From Siphonodentalium dalli (taxonomy: Eukaryota; Mollusca; Scaphopoda; Gadilida; Siphonodentaliidae): DNA of 64,000 bases. Location: NCBI GenBank assembly GCA_032622095.1, contig CP136069.1:199921239-199985238 (forward strand). Reading direction: 5' to 3'. Both the position numbers and the translations under genes were made by a program. Positions 1 through 12,640 of the stretch are shown piece by piece. A model generated the notes under the pieces. That model made no database searches. It was given only the letters and a program-made list of their open reading frames with translations, and was not told where the DNA came from. How positions within the stretch are numbered: position 1 is the stretch's first letter; each line of letters opens with the position of its first letter.

Positions 1-1405
1 GAATGGTTAATGGTCCTCATGCTCTACCCTTGTTTGTCGTTCTCTGAAACACACAGGCAACCTTTTTGACAATAGCCACATCGCTAGTCCAACTAACACT
101 ACTACATGGTTATAAATAGATCTAATCGAAACAGTCGAAAATCAGAGACACGTTCGAGCAAAGCATTCGGTAACTTGTGCCAAGTTCACAGCTTCGTATG
201 AAAGCGCCAATCGCCATCAATAAAGTTATATACTCTCGAAACAAAGCTATAATGGCAAGAGTAGGATAGGAAAAAATGTGTGGTTAGAGGCTAAATCCTA
301 TAGAACAATTCTCTGTACAAACAACATTGCCCACGATAATATCTCAACAATAAACTAAACCACAGCATTGAAAGCAGAAAGCATCGATCCAGTTCCGGAA
401 ACGCCCAAGGAAAAAATGACATGTAAATCTAATTAACCCTTTACCCAACAGAAGGGCCCTGTGCCAATGCATTCTCTTATATATGCGAGTCGACCATAGG
501 TCGCCTCGCATATATAAGAGAATGCATTGGCTTAACACATTCAAAATTATAAAATTGTTAAAGAATGTAAGAAAAAATGGTAAAAAGTGTTAGTTTTTAG
601 GCCAATGCATTCTCTTATATATGTGAGGCGACCTATGGTCGACTCGCATATATAAGAGAATGCATTGGCACAGGGCATAACTGTAACTATCACAATGTGG
701 TCAAGGAGCCGGTTCCAATGATATCCATATTTGTATGGTTCTATTGAGACAGACCGAAGATATTTTAGGCTGTTGAAGCTTTATTTGGCCGGTTTTGGCC
801 GGTTTGTTGGGTAAAGGGTTAAAGAGTGTGATATAAGTCATATCCAATATTTATCATATTTATGTGTAAAACAGTCCACAACATCAATAACAGTTTCACT
901 GCAGTGGTTTCTCTTGTGAATCTATGATGACATTTAGTATAGTTTCACTGCAGTGGACACGTGGTTTCTCTTGTGAATCTAGGATGACATTAATTATGGC
1001 CTAACTATTTACAAGATGAAAATAAATGACATATCGGAACACTGTTTTACTATGAAATAAAATAAAGAGAGAACAGGATTTACTAAAAGTTATCAATATA
1101 GTGACGAAGACATGGAAATAAATTGTTCCAAAGTGTTTTTTTGAATTGAAAGTAGAGTTGTCTTTCTTCTTTCACGCTGACGTAATCAAAGTTATTTCGG
1201 GCGTTTCCGATGCAGCATCGCGTTTATAGAAGCGAAATTGGAAAGCACCAGCATGATGACGACATGATGACGACATTAGAGCACCACGTGATGACGACAT
1301 GATGACGACATTAGAGCACCACGTGAAGTTTGGAGACAGGAGCGGATGTTTTAATTTTCTCTCGTTGTGACGTCATATTATGCTCTCCGTGTTTCTCTGT
1401 GCTCT
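1..1405. other. 3' flank of the IF gene
   Basis: It holds one family 1 element (433-822) and two short direct duplications. One is a 50-bp unit containing TTTCACTGCAGTGG (about 892-942 and 943-993). The other is a 31-bp unit containing GATGATGACGACAT followed by AGAGCACCACGTG (about 1254-1325). No other coding signal is seen. Confidence 0.6.
433..822 (-). mobile_element. Family 1 TTAA element (piggyBac-type MITE), copy 1
   Basis: It is flanked by TTAA on both sides, with ends CCCTTTACCCAACA and TGTTGGGTAAAGGG. The short arm is on the left, so it is in reverse orientation relative to most copies. It contains two 65-70 bp hairpins (stem starting CCAATGCATTCTCTTATATA, tip TCGACCATAGGTCG) around an A/T-rich centre, plus an asymmetric outer arm of about 150 bp. 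It has no coding capacity. The TTAA duplication and CCCT end are known of piggyBac elements; the assignment is inferred. Confidence 0.8.
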
Positions 1406-1438
1406 TTATGAGAATTTGCAGGTGAGTGTTGCCTTTTG
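1406..1438 (-). CDS. IF protein exon 11 (proposed): last LTD strand and stop
   Basis: A strong pyrimidine tract and acceptor (TTTTATTTCTTCTCCAG) is followed by ten in-frame codons, QKATLTCKFS, and TAA. The product would read ..DDEGN-QKATLTCKFS. That fits the usual LTD ending, where a G-x-x-x-A-T/S strand closes the domain. The phase (0) fits exon 10. No CaaX box results. A competing acceptor near 44 (CTGTGTGTTTCAG) would give RTTNKGRA and a TGA, which looks less LTD-like. No clear polyadenylation signal was identified; the TTTATT (AATAAA on this strand) inside the element at 433-822 is one possibility. Confidence 0.5.
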   Translation of the reverse strand, partial: QKATLTCKFS

Positions 1439-2584
1439 CTGGAGAAGAAATAAAACAATACATTAGGCCAAATATAAATAATATTAGTTGAGTCTCATAC
1501 ACCGCCGCAATGAACTAGTGTTTTTATTTTTGCCTTACTAGTCGTGGATAGTGAAGTATTTTAGCCGAGAGAGATCTGATCTGAGAACCGCGTTCGTAGA
1601 TTCTTATGCCAGATACACCTGTGACTTGGTTACACGTTGTAATTGTCGCAATATATTCGATGGTGGTGCGATTTTCTTTTGACCGAACACCTCTATAAAC
1701 CGAACCGTGTATATATACATTACATAATAAAATATAAATAATATAATAAACATATATTCAGAGTACTCCACACGTATTGTAGGTCAATTTGGATAGCCGT
1801 CTAGGGCCAACCAGTCTTATATGCAACGCTTCTGTTTCTTGTAAGAGTGAAACTAATGGAAGGTGGCTGTGTCTATCATTATGTTGGTTCTGTTTGACTC
1901 AACATGGTTTGTGACAAGAAACCTATTGAACCTAGTACAAACACTTGTATAGCACTGTCCCTCAGTTGATCCATAGGCATCAAGAATTCGTTCCCAACAC
2001 ATATTTTGTAGATTGCATATTGATAGGGAGTTAATTAGTTAGTGTGTGATCGCGTTCATCGTCATATATAGAGTTTCCCACATGAAAATGCTAATAGTTT
2101 CCTCATATCACAGAAAATTGACGGATCGCCGAAAAGATCATATAAATAATTTCTTGGAAGAAATAAATCAGTAGAAATTCAGTCGAATACTATAAAACAC
2201 AAATAGTTGTATTACAAGATAACTATATTACAAAGGAACGCTCATATTACAAGAATTATGTTTAACCTAGCGCGGCATTAAATATCCTGTGCCTATGCAT
2301 TCCCTTATATATGCGAGTTACCCATAGGGAGCCTAGCATATATAAGAGAATAAACTGGCTTACAATGTCGTTGTAAATATTGTTAGGCCAAATGCATTAT
2401 CTTATGTATTCTCTATTATATACGAGGCTCTCCATGTGAGACTCGCATACATAGGAGAATGCAATGTCACAGAGTTTTCGATAAATTTCAGGAAGCCCCA
2501 GCATTGAAGGGTTAATAGTGTAATGTCGTGCGGTGGGTTCCTTGCGTATTTTCCAAAACCCGCCGCGCAGTTGTTCATACTTAC
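1439..2584. other. Intron 10
   Basis: A/T-rich intron with a family 2 element (2262-2515) ending about 70 bp from the exon 10 donor. I see nothing else in it. Confidence 0.5.
2262..2515. mobile_element. Family 2 TTAA element, copy 1 (diverged)
   Basis: TTAA borders lie at both ends. The two hairpins are decayed, with tip TTACCCATAGGGAGCC in the first. The right end reads TTCAGGAAGCCCCAGC..AAGGGTTAA, shared with the copies at 14104, 15812 and 24083. Confidence 0.65.
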
Positions 2585-2698
2585 GTTGCCTTCATCGTCG
2601 AGCAGGCTGTATGTGCAGGTTCCCTGGCCCCATGACATGAAGTCAGTGACCAAGTCTCCATCCTTGAGTCTGGATGGGGCGCTACCCTTGGCAAAAAT
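2585..2698 (-). CDS. IF protein exon 10: lamin-tail domain, C-terminal strands
   Basis: The 114-bp exon (38 residues, 544-581) has a strong acceptor (TTTTTTTCAAATTGCAG|ATT) and donor AAC|GTAAGT, phase 0. IFAKGSAPSR corresponds to the V-x-I-x-A-x-G strand of the LTD. SWGQGTCTYSLLDDEGN corresponds to the W-G-x-G..L-x-x-x-x-G motif near the end of the domain. One short strand should follow, so a further exon is required; if the donor were skipped the frame would stay open for about 60 more residues with no LTD-like sequence. Confidence 0.9.
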
Positions 2699-2773
2699 CT
2701 GCAATTTGAAAAAAACAAAACCGTGAAATATAGTTATACACTATTTATGTATTACGAAATATACGGGAACTAA

Positions 2774-3156
2774 TGGTGCGTTCACACGCTACCAAATTTG
2801 CCTGACAATTTTACAGGTAATTCGCCGTAGAGGGCTACACGCACTGTGTAAAAATACGAACGACACACTACTTGTAAAAAAGCACATACCCAACGTTTAT
2901 CACGCAGAGCAAATCTATGTAATTCCGACAATTATTATACAGCTGACATTTTCCCTAAAGTAACCTTCAAATATCTGACAATAATCAATCCCGCAATAAC
3001 TCGTCGCCCTAGCAACCGATAAAACAATCGAATTCACATATTCTGTCATTCCAAAAAAAAATTATCACTCAAAAGTGTGATATAGATAGGCAGCTATGAC
3101 GAATTTCATGAAATTATGCCTGGTAATTTTTCCAGCAGTGTGAAGGGACGCTAAGG
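2774..3156. mobile_element. Family 8 foldback element (GGTGCGTTCACAC ends), diverged
   Basis: The left end GGTGCGTTCACACGCT and the following 50 bp are imperfectly repeated in inverted form at the right end (AGCAGTGTGAAGGGACGCT). A second, similar left end (GGGTGCGTTCATACACTG) starts immediately after, suggesting adjacent insertions. The superfamily is not resolved. Confidence 0.45.
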
Positions 3157-4838
3157 GTGCGTTCATACACTGACAAGTTGATCGTGTATTTGTGCAGGCA
3201 TTTCGTCATAGAAAACCATATGGTGTTAGAATATGAACGGTAACATGCGTCTTCACCACGGTTAACGACATGATAAGTAAAATGTGCATGTGCTCATGTA
3301 TATAGTTCCACATGTATGGTGCTACTAACAGTTGCCTCCAAATACTTGTATGATTCTTGCGATATATATAATTGCATGCTATATACAGGCAAATGTCGAT
3401 AGAATCGCTACTAGTGGAAGTACATATATATAGTTTTTACTTCCCTTGTAGTTAGCTATGATGCATATACATTTAATAATCATTTCAAAGTTCGTTTTCT
3501 GACATGTCACATATTATAACACTCTACATCCAAATGACTGAATTCATGTCCCACCAGTTCAAAACTTGGGAACACGTTGATGTTCTGATGCAGGAAATAT
3601 ATTTCTTAGCTAACACAATCATGTTCCTTAATCTGTTAATACTGTATTTCACAGTAGACCAAGAACCTAGCTCGAGTTTGCATGATTTAGGCAACGTTGT
3701 GAACTATATTTCTTATGATCAACATAGGGTCCTGCGAATACTCGAAATTTCGAATATACAAACATATAAAAAGTAGGCTGTTTACGGACACTTAAGTACA
3801 CATGTCGATCTTAGCTGTTTCTGTGCCATATCATTCCCGAAAATTATGAATATATGCAGCTTATAATACTTATTGTACATCGCGAACGTTCGCATGATAT
3901 TAAATATAAGTATAGCCGGTAATTAGCCAATATAGGTCATCATCAACATTGAACTGATTACCCGGGGAATTTCATGAATTTAAGCAATGCGGAGCGAAAT
4001 CTGATTAAAGTCGCCTAAATCATGCAATCACGAGCTGTGACATTCGCATACTGTGTGATAAATAATTAAACATATATTAAATACGAAATTTATTATATCT
4101 GCGTTATATGTTCAATGTTATAAAGTTCATTCAGAACATCCAAAAGTTCCCATGGAGACTTTGCTATATCGGCTCAATAAAGTCCCAAAAGCATGCTCTC
4201 GAGTTGTGCATGACCACACTCTACTGTGACAGAAGTTATTGAGGAACAAGTATTAACATAAATACATTGGCTGCCTTGTTTGTTCATTATTGTAGAGTTC
4301 CCTGTCAGATCGGGTCAGAACATCAAATAGTTCCCAGACTTTGAACTGGTGGAATATGATCTATACGACGTAGCCAGAGTTGATATTCATGCTATGATCT
4401 AACAACTTTCGTGATGTACTTCAATTATTCATAGTTTCCATTATGAATATTCAAGCAACTATGCCATGTAGGACCGTATATGTTATTTGCCCAGCAAAAT
4501 GTCCTACTGTAAATAGGCGCTTAATTATATAGGCATGTATGCTAGATACTATATGAAATTAAATGAAAATGAATTAATTAAAAAAAACTGAATACGTCGT
4601 AGAAAGATGTAAATTGCATATGGTAATTAATATGGTAATTAATATGGTAATTAATATCATGTAAAATTATGCCTGACGATGCTTACGTGACTATCATTCT
4701 CAACAACTCCGTTTCGTTTGGAAATAACCTCTTCCATAAATAGAATCCATATTTACGCAATGCTACAACACACGGTCCTGGAAATTAAGCGACGACCTTG
4801 ACTCATTGACGCATATATGTGCATTGGAACAGAATGTA

Positions 4839-5238
4839 TTAACCCTTTACCCAACAAACCGGCCAAAAAAAGCCAAATAAAGCTGCAACAGCCTAAATTA
4901 TCTTGGGTCTGTCTCAATAAAACCATACACATATGGATATCATTGGAACCGGCTCATTGACCACATTGTGATGGTTACAGTTATGCCCTGTGCCAATGCA
5001 TTCTCTTATATATGCGAGTCGACCATAGGTCGCCTCGCATATATAAGAGAACGCATTGGCCTATAAAAAATCATTTTTTAACACTTTTTACCATTTTTTC
5101 TTACATTCTTTAACAATTTTATAATTTTTAATGTGTTAAGCCAATGCATTCTCTTATATATGCGAGGCGACCTATGGTCGACTCGCATATATAAGAGAAT
5201 GCATTGGCACAGGGTCGTTCTGTTGGGTAAAGGGTTAA
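4839..5238 (+). mobile_element. Family 1 TTAA element, copy 2
   Basis: Full-length, TTAA on both sides, long arm on the left. Both hairpins are present and nearly perfect; one stem arm has AACGCATTGG for AATGCATTGG. Confidence 0.8.
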
Positions 5239-5555
5239 CTGCACGCTGTACCAAACTTGATCATGCATTAAATAGTAATAAATATCAATAATTAATTCAA
5301 GTTAATTTAACATATGATTCTCACAGTCAACAGACGCACTTACTGGTAGTTTGAACATGATATGGTTTCTATTTATGGAAGAGGATATAACGGAACGAAG
5401 CGGAGATGGGCGAGTCGTTGGGAATGGTGGAGAATGTATATAAGAATTGTATATACATGTATGTTATTGTTTGTCTAAAATGTCTTATAGATGTTAGAGA
5501 ATCATGATGTTGAAATGATGACAAATCTCGGGTCAGCGTGGACCACGTGACTGAC

Positions 5556-5669
5556 CTTGCACTGTCGGTCTGGGGCCAGCTCGGTCTTGTTTCTGCCAGT
5601 GAATTTGAAGTCCACTTTATTACCACCTTGTCCCTCTCGGCGGATGCACCAGCCATTCAGGTCCTGGGT
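5556..5669 (-). CDS. IF protein exon 9: lamin-tail domain, middle strands
   Basis: The 114-bp exon (38 residues, 506-543) has acceptor CTATTTTCAG|ACC and donor AAG|GTCAGT, both phase 0. TQDLNGWCIRREGQGG gives the conserved L-x-x-W-x-I/L-x-R strand of the LTD. NKVDFKFTGRNKTEL gives the following strand and turn. The donor has C at +3 but is otherwise good. Confidence 0.9.
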
Positions 5670-6203
5670 CTGAAAATAGAGCAAGGATTTTATGAACATT
5701 ATGCGTGGAACACTGCGTAAAATTCACCTACCATAGCAATTTTTACCAGAGCGCACCAGTCGTACTTCCTTTCTGACTCTGTAACAGCATGGGTACCGGT
5801 TTAAAGGCACGTGGTGCCTTTGTGATGGGTATGCTGTTAAACTCGTCAAAAGCTGCCATACACAGAAAGAATATTAAAATATACACATATTTTGTTCTTA
5901 TAAAAATCATAAATATAGTGTTAGTAGTATTTTATTGGCATGTTCGTACGGTGTGTTATGTAAACAAAGCCAGGTTCTGTAACATTTATTTTGGTGTTGG
6001 TTACATAACACAGCGTACGTAACATACCATTTACGCGATATTTATGATTGGTATTAGAACAGGGTATGTCTATATTTTATTTTTTTTCTGTTTATGACGG
6101 TTTTAACGGACTATTTTAGCAGCAATACCCATCGCGAAGTCCTCTCGTGTCTTTGATGAAAAAAGTTCGGCATTCTATATTTAGCGCGGATTTTCCTACA
6201 ACA

Positions 6204-7157
6204 ATGGCTGTTACCCACAATTCCTCATACAATGGCTGTTACCCACAATCCTCATACAATGGCTGTTACCCACAATCCTCATACAATGGCTGTTACCCAC
6301 AATCCTCATACAATGGCTGTAACCCACAATCCTCATACAATGGCTGTAACCCACAATCCTCATACAATGGCTGTAACCCACAATCCTCATACAATGGCTG
6401 TTACCCACAATCCTCATACAATGGCTGTTACCCACAATCCTCATACAATGGCTGTTACCCACAATCCTCATACAATGGCTGTTACCCACAATCCTCATAC
6501 AATGGCTGTTACCCACAATCCTCATACAATGGCTGTTACCCACAATCCTCATACAATGGCTGTTACCCACAATCCTCATACAATGGCTGTTACCCACAAT
6601 CATCATACAATGGCTGTTACCCACAATCCTCATACAATGGCTGTTACCCACAACTCCTCATACAATGGCTGTTACCCACAATCCTCATACAATGGCTGTT
6701 ACCCACAATCCTCATACAATGGCTGTTACCCACAACTCCTCATACAATGGCTGTTACCCACAACTCCTCATACAATGGCTGTTACCCACAACTCCTCATA
6801 CAATGGCTGTTACCCACAACTCCTCATACAATGGCTGTTACCCACAATCCTCATACAATGGCTGTTACCCACAACTCCTCATACAATGGCTGTTACCCAC
6901 AATCCTCATACAATGGCTGTTACCCACAACTCCTCATACAATGGCTGTTACCCACAATCCTCATACAATGGCTGTTACCCACAATCCTCATACAATGGCT
7001 GTTACCCACAACTCCTCATACAATGGCTGTTACCCACAATCCTCATACAATGGCTGTTACCCACAATCCTCATACAATGGCTGTTACCCACAACTCCTCA
7101 TACAATGGCTGTTACCCACAATCCTCATACAATGGCTGTTACCCACAACTCCTCATG
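6204..7157. repeat. 27-bp minisatellite, about 35 units
   Basis: The unit is AATGGCTGTTACCCACAATC followed by CTCATAC (27 bp). A 28-bp variant carries ACTCC in place of ATCC and becomes frequent in the right half; three adjacent units near 6310-6400 have GTAACC instead of GTTACC. Because 27 is a multiple of three and the unit lacks stops, long frames stay open on both strands; the 28-bp variants shift the frame without closing it. This is not evidence of a protein. A single diverged unit lies outside the array at about 7665-7690. Confidence 0.9.
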
Positions 7158-8529
7158 AAAAAATGTTGAAAATAAAATGTTTTGCCTGATTTTTGGTAAA
7201 CATGTTCACGGCATCTGCTATTTATAGTATGTCGGAAGTGAAAATCATATGGCTCCGTTGATAAATTTCTATTGCTGATTAATGATGAGAGATCCTGATA
7301 GATGGAATATTTTTGAACGAGTGGGTTTTGTTTACAAATTAACCTGTAACCCGGATCACATCGTTGTACGAAACAGTTCTATTTTGAGTTCTATATTTGA
7401 GTTTTACGAACTTAAGTTACAAAATGATACATATGATATTTTGTGTTCTGACTACGGATATTTTGTAGCGCTGTTCGCTTAGTGTATATACCATTATCGC
7501 AGATTACCACGTCATATGGATAAAATCGCAGGTTTCGCGATACTGTGTGACACCAATGATTGTCGTTGCAAGTATTTTTTCTTTTTGTTTGCCTGGTCAA
7601 CGGAAAATTGGCTTAATAAATTCTGGATTATTTGGTGTCAAACCGGACAATGAATCCATACCTGACAATCCTCATACAATGGCGGTGAACTTTTGCCGCA
7701 TTTTACAAGAGTCAACGGCTTTCTCGAGTACTTGACATATCCATAACAAATATACAGTTATTCAACAAGTGTACTTCACCGATATGACTGCGTGTCAGTG
7801 TGCAAATACTACTCAGATGGTATCGGCCCACGATACGAAATTATCGTGTCATAAGTTCAAATCGACAGAACTTCAACATGACAAAAAATATTAGAATCGA
7901 AACATAAACTATCCGAATCATGGCAAAATGAAACAAGGACATTGTGTGGTAGCTGTATTCAAAAGTTCGAAGGGTTGTAGCAGGACTGAACAATAGGAAC
8001 ATAATAATCTGTGGGACATAATTGCAAGTGTAGGCTATGTTGAATGTGATACTACTCGTTTGATGGTTTAATTATTTTACAATCCTGTGAGAGTTCGAAA
8101 CAATTTAAGAAATTGTGACGCGTATTTACTGACATTCGCTCTGTCGTGGTCTGCTTTTGGTTTGAAAATGGAAAGTTTAGTCAATAAATGGTTACAATCG
8201 CAAGTTTTATGTGTGAAAACAAATAGGCATAACTCAGTGATTAATGGTACGAACAAACCAACATACAGGCATTTGTTTGCATTAATGGCTCAGCACAGAC
8301 TGCCGTACAGTAAGTACCCCCTCCGTTGGCTAAATTAATGTTATTGGAAATTGTGTACAGGGTTCATCCTGCCATAGGCCAAATTCCCTATTGGCCAAAG
8401 ATTTAGCCAAAGTTTATTTTACACCAAAATCGGAAATCTAATTAAAAACGCAAATTGAATTTTTAACGGGAGCGACATGAGGATAACATTTATAGAATGA
8501 TAATCTGCTAATTGATTAGATGATGCAGT

Positions 8530-8909
8530 TTAACTCTTTATCCAACAAACCGGCCAAAACCGGCCAAATAAAGCTTCAACAGCCTAATATATCTTGGGTC
8601 TGTCTCAATAAAACCATACAAATATGGATATCATTGGAACCGGCTCATTGACCACATTGTGATGGTTATAGTTATGCCCTGTGCCAATGCATTCTCTTAT
8701 ATATGCGAGTCGACCATAGGTCGCCTCGCATATATAAGAGAATGCATTGGCCTAAAAAAAATCATTTTTTCTTACATTCTTTAACAATTTTATAATTTTT
8801 AATGTGTTAAGCCAATGCATTCTCTTATATATGCGAGGCGACCTATGGTCGACTCGCATATATAAGAGAATGCATTGGCACAGGGCCATTCTGTTGGGTA
8901 AAGGGTTAA
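8530..8909 (+). mobile_element. Family 1 TTAA element, copy 3
   Basis: TTAA borders with a mutated left end (CTCTTTATCCAACA) and an intact right end. The centre is about 20 bp shorter than in other copies because part of the TTAACACTTTTTACC segment is missing. Confidence 0.78.
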
Positions 8910-9081
8910 TGGGTAACATAAGTTACTCATGGCAGTGCACTCTCAAGCATTACCAACCAAATACAATCTTGGCCATAGTTTTTTACCATGAATTTGGCTC
9001 ACAAAAAATCAGAATTGGCCAAAAGATATTTCGGCCCAGAATGAACACTGATTGTGTATAATATTATAACATGGCACTTAC

Positions 9082-9206
9082 CTTCTTTCTTGCTCCGGTG
9101 GCGGTGTTTTCGATGGAAACGTAGGCGCCATCTGGTGATGCCTCGTAGATGGATAAGATCCCCTTAGATGTTCTCTGCACAGTGCATCGACCGGTCGACT
9201 CGTAAT
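9082..9206 (-). CDS. IF protein exon 8: lamin-tail domain, N-terminal strands
   Basis: The acceptor ATTATCCCAG|AT and donor AAG|GTAAGT bound 125 bp that encode part of codon 464 and residues 465-505. The product runs from YESTGRCTVQRTSKG to ENTATGARKK. The pattern T-S-K-G-x-L-x-I-x-E, followed by D-G-x-Y-V-x-I-E-N, is that of the first beta strands of the lamin tail (Ig-like LTD) fold. The exon ends in phase 0 and joins exon 9 in frame. It lies 9.1 kb downstream of exon 7. Confidence 0.9.
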
Positions 9207-10370
9207 CTGGGATAATCAAAACAGCCTGTTAGAGTTCTTCTTCTTGGGTTAAAAATGTTAGTACTGTGATTTCTCTGTTAGAATTAAAGTCGCGCTTCGG
9301 ACGGCGCCTTCATTATTAAATCAGACACGAACCGGTGTCCGCAGCTACGGATCTTCAGATGGGTTTTACTTTTTATTGTTTGCGTTGATTTAAATATAGT
9401 TACAAAAATTAGTAGACAAATATTTCATGATCTATAAACTTAGCATGTGACTTAAAAGCATTTTTTAAGTACAAGTATGTTAGTAACTGAGGTTGAAGGA
9501 AATATCATAGAAAATAATTCATGTCTGTTTTCACAACATGATATTGTTCTCCCAGTCGCCGTAATAAATAGGCCATACTATGGATCTTAAAGATGGTCAT
9601 TCCGATTTAACACAACAAATCCACCAGAAAACCACCAGAAAACCACCATAAAATAAAAATAAACCACCATAAACCACCATAAACCACCACAAAATCACCA
9701 TACAACCAACATAAATCCACTATATGTACGTTTTTTGGAGACTACAGGTATTTGTCATTTTTTTTCCAGGTAAAACTGAAAGTTAGCTTAGGAATGTATT
9801 AATAGTTTGGTGTCAAATCGAACATATACTCTTTAATATCACAGCAAGCCACCATAAGCGAAATAGGCAGCTTACCACAAAGTTACTTCACTGTGCGCGC
9901 CATATAATAACAATATTCCATAAATATCAGTTGTTATTAAGGATTATTGTTAAAGGAATTGGTGTGTGACAATCGTGCGCTGAATTTGTATTAGTTAATG
10001 GGATAAAAAGTTATAAACATACAACGAAGCAGCTTCATTAAACACCTGCGTCAGCACATAACCGCGTTGGCTTCATTTCGTTAGTTGCCGAGGGCAAACT
10101 ACGATATTTTCTGGTTGATATATAATCCATCATCTCGGTTGACAGAAATGCGTGTGACACGGTATAAATATATTTGAGACATACTGTCTGGGTGCATTGT
10201 AGCTTTAACCCCATTCAAATGTAATACTATAATGTCTAGAATGATCCAGATCTAACTTCAGTTAATTAGAAAAGCATACAAAATAGCCAAAAAATAATTA
10301 CCGATTTCAAATAAGCTGGGTGGTTGTTAACCAGACATGGTACATCATTATATATGTCAGGTAAGTTAGA

Positions 10371-10724
10371 GGGGTACTGTACACTAAATCCGGCCATTTA
10401 TGGGACCATCTCCTTTTATACTCAACAAAATATATGCAACAAATGAATGCATTTGAGCCATGGATTTGTGAAAAATACACCCATGTGCTCTATGAACGAT
10501 GCAAACAACATGATAATTATAATGAATATTGAATAAATGGCTGGAGTCATAAATTCATTTTCATTATAATTACCATGTTGATTGCATCGTTCATAGACCA
10601 CATGAGTGTATTTTGGCACTCATTCATAGCTCAAATTCATTCAGTTGTTGCAGTTTGTTGCATATATTATGTTGAGTATAAAAGGAAATGATCCCATATA
10701 TGACCAGAGTTAGGACACAGTCCC
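10371..10724. mobile_element. Family 6 foldback element
   Basis: The ends are inverted copies of each other over more than 60 bp (left ACTAAATCCGGCCATTTATG, then CTTTTATACTCAAC and ATATATGCAACAA). A further inner pair, GAACGATGCAA and TTGCATCGTTC-like, makes most of the element palindromic. It has no coding sequence. Confidence 0.6.
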
Positions 10725-11073
10725 GGAGGCTAATTATCTACGCGCGCACCTGTTCAAACTAAATTGGAATTATGATAATTACTTGTGTACTCACTATTCT
10801 ATAATGCATATATATATATTATTTATATCATGTTACAGAATGTGTCTGAGAATAAAATAACAATTGTAGTGAACAGCTTTAAGATATTTAAGAGCTACCC
10901 AAAAACATCTTTCTCGACCAGAGAGTGTGTTTTCCTCGCGACAAATTTGAGGATAGTGCACACAATGTGCCTTTAAAAGAATATAGAACGTGTTCTGTTT
11001 TTAAAGATGTCCTGTCAGATTGCACACAATAGAAGCACCATAATACCAGATACTAACTAGATCGGACCATATA

Positions 11074-11326
11074 TATGACCCTTCCTCAATTGTTTAGAAA
11101 ACCCTGTGTTAATGCATTCTCTTATATATATGCGAGTCTCCCATATAGGGAGCCTGGCATATATAAGATAATACATTGGCATAACAATATTTACCTTCGC
11201 CTTGTAAGCTATTGTATTCTCTTATATATGCAAGGCTCCATATGGGAGACTCGCACATATAAGAGAATGCACTGGCACATGATCTTTAATGGTGCACCAG
11301 CGCAGCTCTAGTCACGAAAGGGTTAA
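11074..11326. mobile_element. Family 2 TTAA element, copy 2
   Basis: The right end is GCACCAGCGCAGCTC..CACGAAAGGG then TTAA; the left end is degraded (ATGACCCTTCC). It has two hairpins, the first with tip TCTCCCATATAGGGAGCC. Confidence 0.65.
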
Positions 11327-12640
11327 AACTTCCTTTAATAAAAAAGTCGATATTCGACCAACAAAACCTCCCATTAATGAGCTTATGAGTCCGATCTAAT
11401 CTGGTATAAAAGACGTATATGGTGGTTTTATATCGTCAAATCGGGCTGTGCATCTTTAAATTTTCAATGAGCCTGACGGTGCAGAAAAGCTATATAAATT
11501 AATTATCTGATCCAGTTATAGCACCAGCTAGTCGCGACAACTATTACATACAGTCGAATTGTGTCCACAGATAATACATTATATCTGATCAAATTTAAAA
11601 ATGCCGAGTAATGGAAACACATACTATATACAGTACTATAGGAAATACAAAATTACCTTCCAAATGAATGGTATATGTCAAGCAATTTGGGGCTAATTAG
11701 GTCCGCATTGGTGACTTTCAATTAACAAACTAATTCTTCTGTGACAGTTCTAAAATAGATCTCAATGCGGTTTGCAAACTTGACAATATTTCTCAGCGTG
11801 ATAGATGGCGAGATATGACATATTATGATACAAAAAGTCATTCACTTTAACATATATTACGTTTGGTTATTGTCAGTATGTTAGTTTCTAGATTCTAAAA
11901 CACGCCCCCTCAGTTCCAAACAGGTATCCGTTATATTTATTACAATGTAGCCGATTTATTTAATGACTCTGACAAAGGGTTTGTTTGATTTTCAGAAAAC
12001 AAACAAAAGAAGTGGTATATAGTCACGTGCCTTGTAGATAACATACATTCTTGAAATTCTTTCCGTCTAGTGCGGAGCTACCGCGAACACACCTGTGATA
12101 TAATTTAATCGGTGTTGGGTTTCTATCACATGACTGACTTAAATATTTTCGCGAAAATGACTCCCAGTCATCAAAGTTTAATTTGTTTTCACCTGGTTGG
12201 AACTGAGTAGCATAATATACCATACCCTGTCTAACTACCCCGCATTCATTAGCGCATGCGCATAATATAGTGTGTGCATGCCAATTATCCTTTCCGGCCT
12301 CCTTGTTTCTGGGACATTTTCATTCAGGAGGGGGGGGGGGGTGTATGAGATATACAGGACACCATAATCCAGGAGTTAATGCACCACAAGGACGTAACCA
12401 CCCAAATGGAGCTTTCCACGCATATTAGTTAGTGAGAGGAGCTTTGTTACTAGGAGAGAGACATCCGTAGAAACAGTTTAATTAGTTTTACAGCGGTGCC
12501 GATATGCCAGAGATAATACATGCTGTATGTTTTCATTTATGAAATATATGACGTCTGTCACGCAAAAATGAAAACCTGTGTTAAAATCATTGGTGAATTT
12601 CCAACATTGTTCCACAGATCGAAAATTCAATATGTTATGA

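Larger units (their letters stand above)
2699..5555. other. Intron 9
   Basis: It contains a foldback element near 2774-3156, a related terminal sequence directly after it (from about 3157), a three-fold TATGGTAATTAA repeat near 4619-4656, and a family 1 element (4839-5238). The rest is unique A/T-rich sequence. Confidence 0.5.
5670..9081. other. Intron 8
   Basis: It is dominated by the 27-bp minisatellite (6204-7157) and a family 1 element (8530-8909). Sequence near 5391-5430 resembles 40333-40370 (GAAGCGGA..GAGTCG..GAATGG). Otherwise A/T-rich with no coding signal. Confidence 0.5.

Noticed and set aside
1-43. Alternative last exon giving RTTNKGRA and a stop
   Set aside because: The acceptor is good but the peptide fits the lamin-tail ending less well than the exon at 1406-1438. 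It remains a fallback if cDNA disagrees.
433-822. Clusters of direct repeats considered as a CRISPR array
   Set aside because: The repeats are paired inverted hairpins inside TTAA-bounded elements in an intron-rich animal gene, not regularly spaced direct repeats.
6147-7189. Long overlapping open frames of about 140-340 codons on both strands
   Set aside because: They are produced by a 27/28-bp tandem repeat without stop codons. They lie inside an intron of the IF gene and lack splice or domain evidence.
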